From assembly GCF_035918095.1 (NCBI RefSeq), contig NZ_CP109137.1:6946001-7010000 (forward strand): a DNA stretch of 64,000 nt. The letters run 5' to 3'. Within the stretch, counting starts at the first letter, position 1, and every line of letters begins with the position of its first letter. The position numbers and the translations under genes were made by a program. Source of the stretch: Streptomyces sp. NBC_01750 (lineage in GTDB: Bacteria > Actinomycetota > Actinomycetes > Streptomycetales > Streptomycetaceae). The notes under the pieces are model-generated. The model did no database searches. It worked only from the letters and a program-made list of their open reading frames with translations, and had not been told where the DNA came from. This document shows, one piece after another, positions 60,226 to 64,000 of this stretch.

Positions 60226-60948
60226 ATGAGTACCTTCCCCCTGCCTTCCGCAGTCCGGCGGACGGCGCTTGTCGCCGCCGTGGCCTTCGGCGCGGTGCTC
60301 GCCGTGGCCGGTCCGGCCGCCGCCCACGTCGAAGTGACCGCCTCCGACGACCGGGCCCTGGCGAAGGACGTGACGCTGACGTTCGCGTCCGAGGCGGAAT
60401 CGGACACCGCAGGCATCGCGAAACTGCAGATCGTCCTGCCCGAAGGCATCGCGCCGGATGCTGTGAAGCTGAAGAAGGCGCCCGACGGCTGGAAGCTCAC
60501 GCCGGGCGAAGGCGGCTACACCATCGGCGGCAAGGCGCTGGCCACCGGCACGGACGTGGTCCACAGCATCACGGTGACACAGCTGCCGGACGTGAAGTCA
60601 CTGGTGTTCAAGACCGTGGAGACGTACGGCGACGGAAAGGTCGACCGCTGGATCGAAGTGCCCAAGGGCGGCCAGGAGCCGGAGAATCCGGCGCCGATGC
60701 TCAACCTGAAGCCGGCCGCGCCGGGCTCGACCCCGATCGCTGCGGGCCCGGGTCCCACTCCCAGCACCCTGCCGGGCACGGCCTCGCCCTCACCGTCGGT
60801 CTCAGAGCAGCAGCAACCGACGGCGAAGAAGAAGGACGACGGCGGAGGCGGCGGGCTCGTCGTCGCGGTCGCCGCCGTCGTGGTGGTGATCGCCGCGGGC
60901 GCCGGCCTGTGGTGGTTCAAGCGCCGCCCGGGCGCCGCAGCCGCCTGA
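60226..60948 (+). CDS. YcnI-family (DUF1775) copper-binding membrane protein
   Basis: The 240-residue protein has a signal peptide cut at AAAHVEVTA, so that His becomes the mature N-terminus, as in copper-binding YcnI domains. The domain runs to about residue 150 (KLQIVLPEGIAP, GWKLTPGEGGYTIGG, VDRWIEVPKGGQEPENPAP). A Pro/Thr/Ser linker leads to a C-terminal membrane anchor (VVAVAAVVVVIAAGAGLWWF) and Arg tail. It probably sequesters or hands on Cu at the cell surface. GAGGAG lies 12 nt before the ATG. Confidence 0.88.
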   Translation: MSTFPLPSAVRRTALVAAVAFGAVLAVAGPAAAHVEVTASDDRALAKDVTLTFASEAESDTAGIAKLQIVLPEGIAPDAVKLKKAPDGWKLTPGEGGYTIGGKALATGTDVVHSITVTQLPDVKSLVFKTVETYGDGKVDRWIEVPKGGQEPENPAPMLNLKPAAPGSTPIAAGPGPTPSTLPGTASPSPSVSEQQQPTAKKKDDGGGGGLVVAVAAVVVVIAAGAGLWWFKRRPGAAAA

Positions 60949-60956
60949 GCCGGGTG

Positions 60957-60987
60957 CCGGGGCGCGGCAGGTCCTGCCGTGCCCCGG
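60957..60987 (+). terminator. Terminator of the YcnI gene
   Basis: CCGGGGCGCGGCAGG can pair with CCTGCCGTGCCCCGG with one G-U pair and a single-base loop, directly after the stop. Confidence 0.8.
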
Positions 60988-61070
60988 CATGTGCCCGGGC
61001 GGTACCACTGCCTACGCCGCGCTGTGCCCGGGGCCGGGACCGGCGCGGGACATCTCGGCGGGCGGCTGAC

Positions 61071-61115
61071 GCGCCGACTGTTCGCGCGCCGACTGTTCGC
61101 GCGCCGACCGTTCAC
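61071..61115. repeat. Three tandem 15-bp repeats at the 3' end of the SpoIIE-type gene
   Basis: GCGCCGACTGTTCGC is repeated exactly at 61071 and 61086, and with two changes at 61101-61115, where it covers the gene's stop codon. Confidence 0.75.
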
Positions 61116-63826
61116 AGGCCGTGTGTCAGGTCCGGCGGCCCGTCGGTCTGCAGTGGCTGTTCCGCCCAGATGACCTTGCCGTCGGCGGTGTACCGCGTGC
61201 CCCAGCGCTCCGAGAACTGAGCCACGAGGAACAGCCCCCGGCCTCCCTCGTCCGTGGTCGCCGCCTGCCTCAGGTGCGGTGAGGTGCTGCTGTGGTCGGA
61301 GACCTCGCAGATCAGGCTGCGGTCGCGGATCAGCCGTACGCGGATCGGGCCGGAGGCGTACCGAATGGCATTGGTGACCAGTTCGCTCAGGATCAGCTCG
61401 GTGGTGAACGCCTCCTCCGCCAGTCCCCACTCCTCCAGCTTGCCGGCCACACCCGCTCGTACGCGTGACACCTCCGCGGGGTCGGGCGGAACTTCCCAGT
61501 CCGCCACTCTCCCGGAGTCCAGCACGCGCGTACGGCCGATGAGCAGTGCCACATCGTCGCGCGGGCTCTCGGGCAGCAGCGCTTGCAGTGCCGCCTCGCA
61601 GGCTTCCTCCGGTGTCCGGGCCGCGTGGCCGGTGAGCGTACGGCGCAGGAGTGCCAGACCGTCGTCGATGTCCCGGTGCCGGTCCTCGACGAGCCCGTCC
61701 GTGTACAGCACCAGTCCGCTGTCCTTGGGCAGCCAGATGTCCAGGGTTTCGAAGGGCAGACCGCCCAGCCCGAGTGGCGGGCCGCCCGGTACGTCGGCGA
61801 ATTCCGCGCTGCCGTCCGGCCGCAGAAGCAGGGGCTGGAGGTGGCCGGCCCGCGCCATGCTGCAGTGGCCGGAGACCGGGTCGTAGATCGCGTACAGACA
61901 GGTGGCTCCGGTGACTGCCGCATCGGAGCCGTCGATACCGTCGAGGACCTCGTCCTGGTCGATACGGGTGACCAGCTCGTCGAGGTGCCACAGGAGCTCG
62001 TCGGGCGGCAGGTCCAGGGCGGAGAAGTTGTGGACAGCCGTGCGCAGCCGGCCCATGGTGGCCGCGGCGTGCAGCCCATGACCCACGACGTCGCCGACCA
62101 CGAGCGCCACCCGGGCGCCGGGCAGCGGGATGATGTCGAACCAGTCACCGCCGACTCCGCCCACGCCGCCGAGCCCGGCCTGTGCGGGCCGGTACCGGTA
62201 GGCGACGTCGATGGCGTTCTGCTCCGGCAGGCCCCGCGGCAGCAGGCTGCGCTGCAGGGTCACCGCCATGGCGTGCTCCCGCGTGTAGCGCCGGGCGTTG
62301 TCGACGCTCACCGCGGCGCGGGCGACCAGCTCCTCGGCGAGCGACAGATCCTCGTCCTCGAACGCCTCGGGCTTCTCCGAGCGCCAGAACATCGCCACGC
62401 CCAGAACGACGCCGCGGGCCCGCAGCGGAACGGCGATCATCGAGTGGATTCCGTACTCGACGACAAGCCTGTGGGCTCGTTCCGGATCCTGTTCCTGCCA
62501 GCCGTGGAAGGCCGCCAGATCCGCCTCGAGGACCGGCTCTCCCGCGCCGATGCCGGAACCCAGCCGTGTGGAGGGTACGAAGTGGATCAGCTGGCCGAGC
62601 GGGTAGAGCGCCGTGTCGTCCCGGAGGCCCTTGAAAGCTGTACGACGCATCATCTCCGGGGTGGCTCCGGCCGGCTCCTCGCCGCGCAGCACGGCCTCCA
62701 CCACATCGACGGTGGCGAAGTCGGCGAAGCGGTCCGCGGCGAACTCCGCCAGTTCCTCGCACGTCCGCACCATGTCGAGCGTGGTGCCGATCTCCGTACC
62801 GGCGTCGTACAGGAGCTTCAGGCGCCCGCGGGCCATGTCGGCCTTGCCGGAGAGCGCCTGCAGCTCGGTTGTGTCGCGCAGCGTCGCCACGCTGCCGGGC
62901 GGCCCGCCGGCCTGGTCCGTCGAGCGCTGGTTGATGGCGAGCAGCCGCTCCCCGACCAGGTACACCTCGTCGTTGGCGATCCTGCCCGAGACCAGCAGCC
63001 GGGCGGTGATCGGATCCAGCCCGAGCTCGGTGACCGGGGCCCCTTCCACGTCCGCGGGCAGCTCGAGCAGCCGGCGCGCCTCGTCGTTGGCGAGGAGCAG
63101 CCGTCCGTCGCCGCCGACGATGAGCACTCCCTCGCGTACGGCATGCAGAACCGCGTCGTGGTGCTCGTACATCCGGGTCATCTCGGCAGGGCCCAGACCG
63201 CGGGTCTGGCGCCGCAGCCGCCTGCTGACGAGCGCCGTTCCGCCCGCGGTCACGACGAGCAGCGCGGCGGCCGCGCCGAACAGAAGCGGGAACTGATCTT
63301 GGACGACACTGCTGACATGCGAGATCGTGATCCCGGCCGAGACCAGACCGACGACCTTGCCGTGGCTGTCCTTGACGGGCACCACGGCCTGCACCAGAGG
63401 TCCGATGGTTCCGACGATCTTCTCGGTGACGACGCCGCCGGCCAGCGCAGGCTGTACGTTGCCGACGAACTTCTTCCCGATCCGGTCGGGCAGTGGGTGC
63501 GTGTAGCGGATTCCGTCGGTGCTCAGTACGACGATGAAGTCGACGCCGGACCGTTTGCGCGCCTGTTCGGCCAGGGGCTGCAGTACCGCGGTCGGGTTGG
63601 GACTCTCCAGGGCTGCCACGACGCCCGGTGAATGCGCGAATGTCTGGGCCACGGCGACGGACCGGTTGCGGGCCTCGCGTTCACTGTCGGACCGGGACTG
63701 CAGCACGAGCGCCGCCATGGCGGCGGCGACGAGCAACACCACGATCGCCACCTGCAGGAGAAAGACCTGACCGGCGACAGTTCGCATTCTGAGAACCGAG
63801 CGCGGGCGGCCGTAGCGTCCGGCCAT
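61112..63826 (-). CDS. Multi-domain SpoIIE-type PP2C phosphatase with anti-sigma-type ATPase domain
   Basis: The 904-residue sensor has a helix at about 18-42, an extracellular Cache-like domain (43-175; DFIVVLSTDGIRYTHPLPDR, KKFVGNVQPAL), a second helix (182-204), a PAS domain (215-330; AVREGVLIVGGDGRLLLAND), a GAF domain (345-515), a SpoIIE phosphatase domain (530-760; GGDWFDIIPL, GDVVGHGLHAAATM, VLYTDGLVEDRHRDIDDG, PRDDVALLI) and an HATPase (770-890; LILSELVTNAIRYA, TDEGGRGLFLVAQF). The sensor half resembles CitA/DcuS, so a small carboxylate may be the signal. It would control an anti-anti-sigma/anti-sigma pathway not encoded here. Confidence 0.92.
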   Translation of the reverse strand: MAGRYGRPRSVLRMRTVAGQVFLLQVAIVVLLVAAAMAALVLQSRSDSEREARNRSVAVAQTFAHSPGVVAALESPNPTAVLQPLAEQARKRSGVDFIVVLSTDGIRYTHPLPDRIGKKFVGNVQPALAGGVVTEKIVGTIGPLVQAVVPVKDSHGKVVGLVSAGITISHVSSVVQDQFPLLFGAAAALLVVTAGGTALVSRRLRRQTRGLGPAEMTRMYEHHDAVLHAVREGVLIVGGDGRLLLANDEARRLLELPADVEGAPVTELGLDPITARLLVSGRIANDEVYLVGERLLAINQRSTDQAGGPPGSVATLRDTTELQALSGKADMARGRLKLLYDAGTEIGTTLDMVRTCEELAEFAADRFADFATVDVVEAVLRGEEPAGATPEMMRRTAFKGLRDDTALYPLGQLIHFVPSTRLGSGIGAGEPVLEADLAAFHGWQEQDPERAHRLVVEYGIHSMIAVPLRARGVVLGVAMFWRSEKPEAFEDEDLSLAEELVARAAVSVDNARRYTREHAMAVTLQRSLLPRGLPEQNAIDVAYRYRPAQAGLGGVGGVGGDWFDIIPLPGARVALVVGDVVGHGLHAAATMGRLRTAVHNFSALDLPPDELLWHLDELVTRIDQDEVLDGIDGSDAAVTGATCLYAIYDPVSGHCSMARAGHLQPLLLRPDGSAEFADVPGGPPLGLGGLPFETLDIWLPKDSGLVLYTDGLVEDRHRDIDDGLALLRRTLTGHAARTPEEACEAALQALLPESPRDDVALLIGRTRVLDSGRVADWEVPPDPAEVSRVRAGVAGKLEEWGLAEEAFTTELILSELVTNAIRYASGPIRVRLIRDRSLICEVSDHSSTSPHLRQAATTDEGGRGLFLVAQFSERWGTRYTADGKVIWAEQPLQTDGPPDLTHGL

Positions 63827-63946
63827 GTGCTATTTCTACACCTCCGGCATGTGCTGGGCGATCCGCACACCGTAGATCGCAGGGGTCGCACACGCGAGAC
63901 TCCTGCCGCAATCAGCGGCTCGGGGCCGGGTTCCGGGTCGGGCGGA

Positions 63947-64000
63947 TCATGACTCGGCAAGGTCGGCCGGAGCGCGGGCGGGCAGCGACTCCTGGGCCGC
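63947..64000 (-). CDS. C-terminal end of a gene running off the window
   Basis: Seventeen codons (AAQESLPARAPADLAES, then TGA) are open to the window edge on the minus strand, with typical high-GC codon use. The hydrophilic Ala/Pro-rich tail allows no family call. The 120 bp between it and the SpoIIE-type gene would hold that gene's promoter. Confidence 0.4.
   Translation of the reverse strand, partial: AAQESLPARAPADLAES

Overview
This is a chromosomal window from a high-GC actinomycete, almost certainly a Streptomyces. The evidence is the strong G/C bias at third codon positions, many GTG starts, several genes that look leaderless, an SAV2148-type HEPN protein, an isolated murC followed by msrB, a mycothiol-type DinB-like protein, a DUF1707-FHA protein and a typical actinobacterial cysteine leader peptide. 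No rRNA, tRNA, CRISPR array or prophage was seen. Most of the window is ordinary core or semi-core sequence; the unusual parts are short.

Layout. Positions 1-5.5 kb hold a partial PhoX-type phosphatase, an OsmC peroxidase, a ZapE-like ATPase divergent from a RibD-C reductase, a small conserved protein, murC and msrB. Positions 5.57-8.8 kb are a decayed accessory patch. An IS200/IS605 element with an intact tnpB but a truncated tnpA sits inside the wreck of a metallopeptidase/VWA gene, followed by fragments of a SUKH-like gene and an anti-sigma-type ATPase gene. Positions 8.8-12.2 kb hold a VOC protein, a P-loop kinase, a DUF1444-like protein and an M24 peptidase. Positions 12.2-23.2 kb hold the three enzymes of the TreX-TreY-TreZ glycogen/trehalose route, all on the minus strand, interleaved with a GH1 glucosidase, an MFS sugar-type transporter, a GNAT protein with its own upstream mini-ORF, and an FHA protein. 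Positions 23.5-29.8 kb hold a HEPN protein, an exonuclease, a phosphotransferase and a three-gene sugar ABC importer. Positions 30.1-38.4 kb hold an MMPL exporter, a secreted subtilase and small metabolic genes.

Positions 38.4-47.9 kb form a minus-strand sulfur assimilation operon. In transcription order it is: cysteine-type leader peptide, sulfite reductase, a zinc-ribbon mini-protein, cysH, cysC, cysD, cysN, a sulfonate/sulfate-type ABC importer (binding protein, ATPase, permease) and a sirohydrochlorin chelatase that would supply siroheme to the reductase. Its promoter region holds two head-to-head DnaA-box sequences and a separate inverted repeat.

Positions 48.0-64.0 kb hold a GNAT protein, a GAF regulator, an AidB-like acyl-CoA dehydrogenase divergent from a YihY membrane protein across only 17 bp, an AraC regulator, a two-component system, a binding-protein-like gene without a signal peptide, cbtA-cbtB cobalt transport genes under a cobalamin riboswitch, a histidine-phosphatase-like protein lacking its catalytic histidines, a YcnI copper protein and a large SpoIIE-type phosphatase/kinase. 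I found no clearly new multigene system. The best leads are the orphan TnpB with its guide region, the sulfur operon control region, the 17-bp bidirectional leaderless promoter and the inactive phosphatase.
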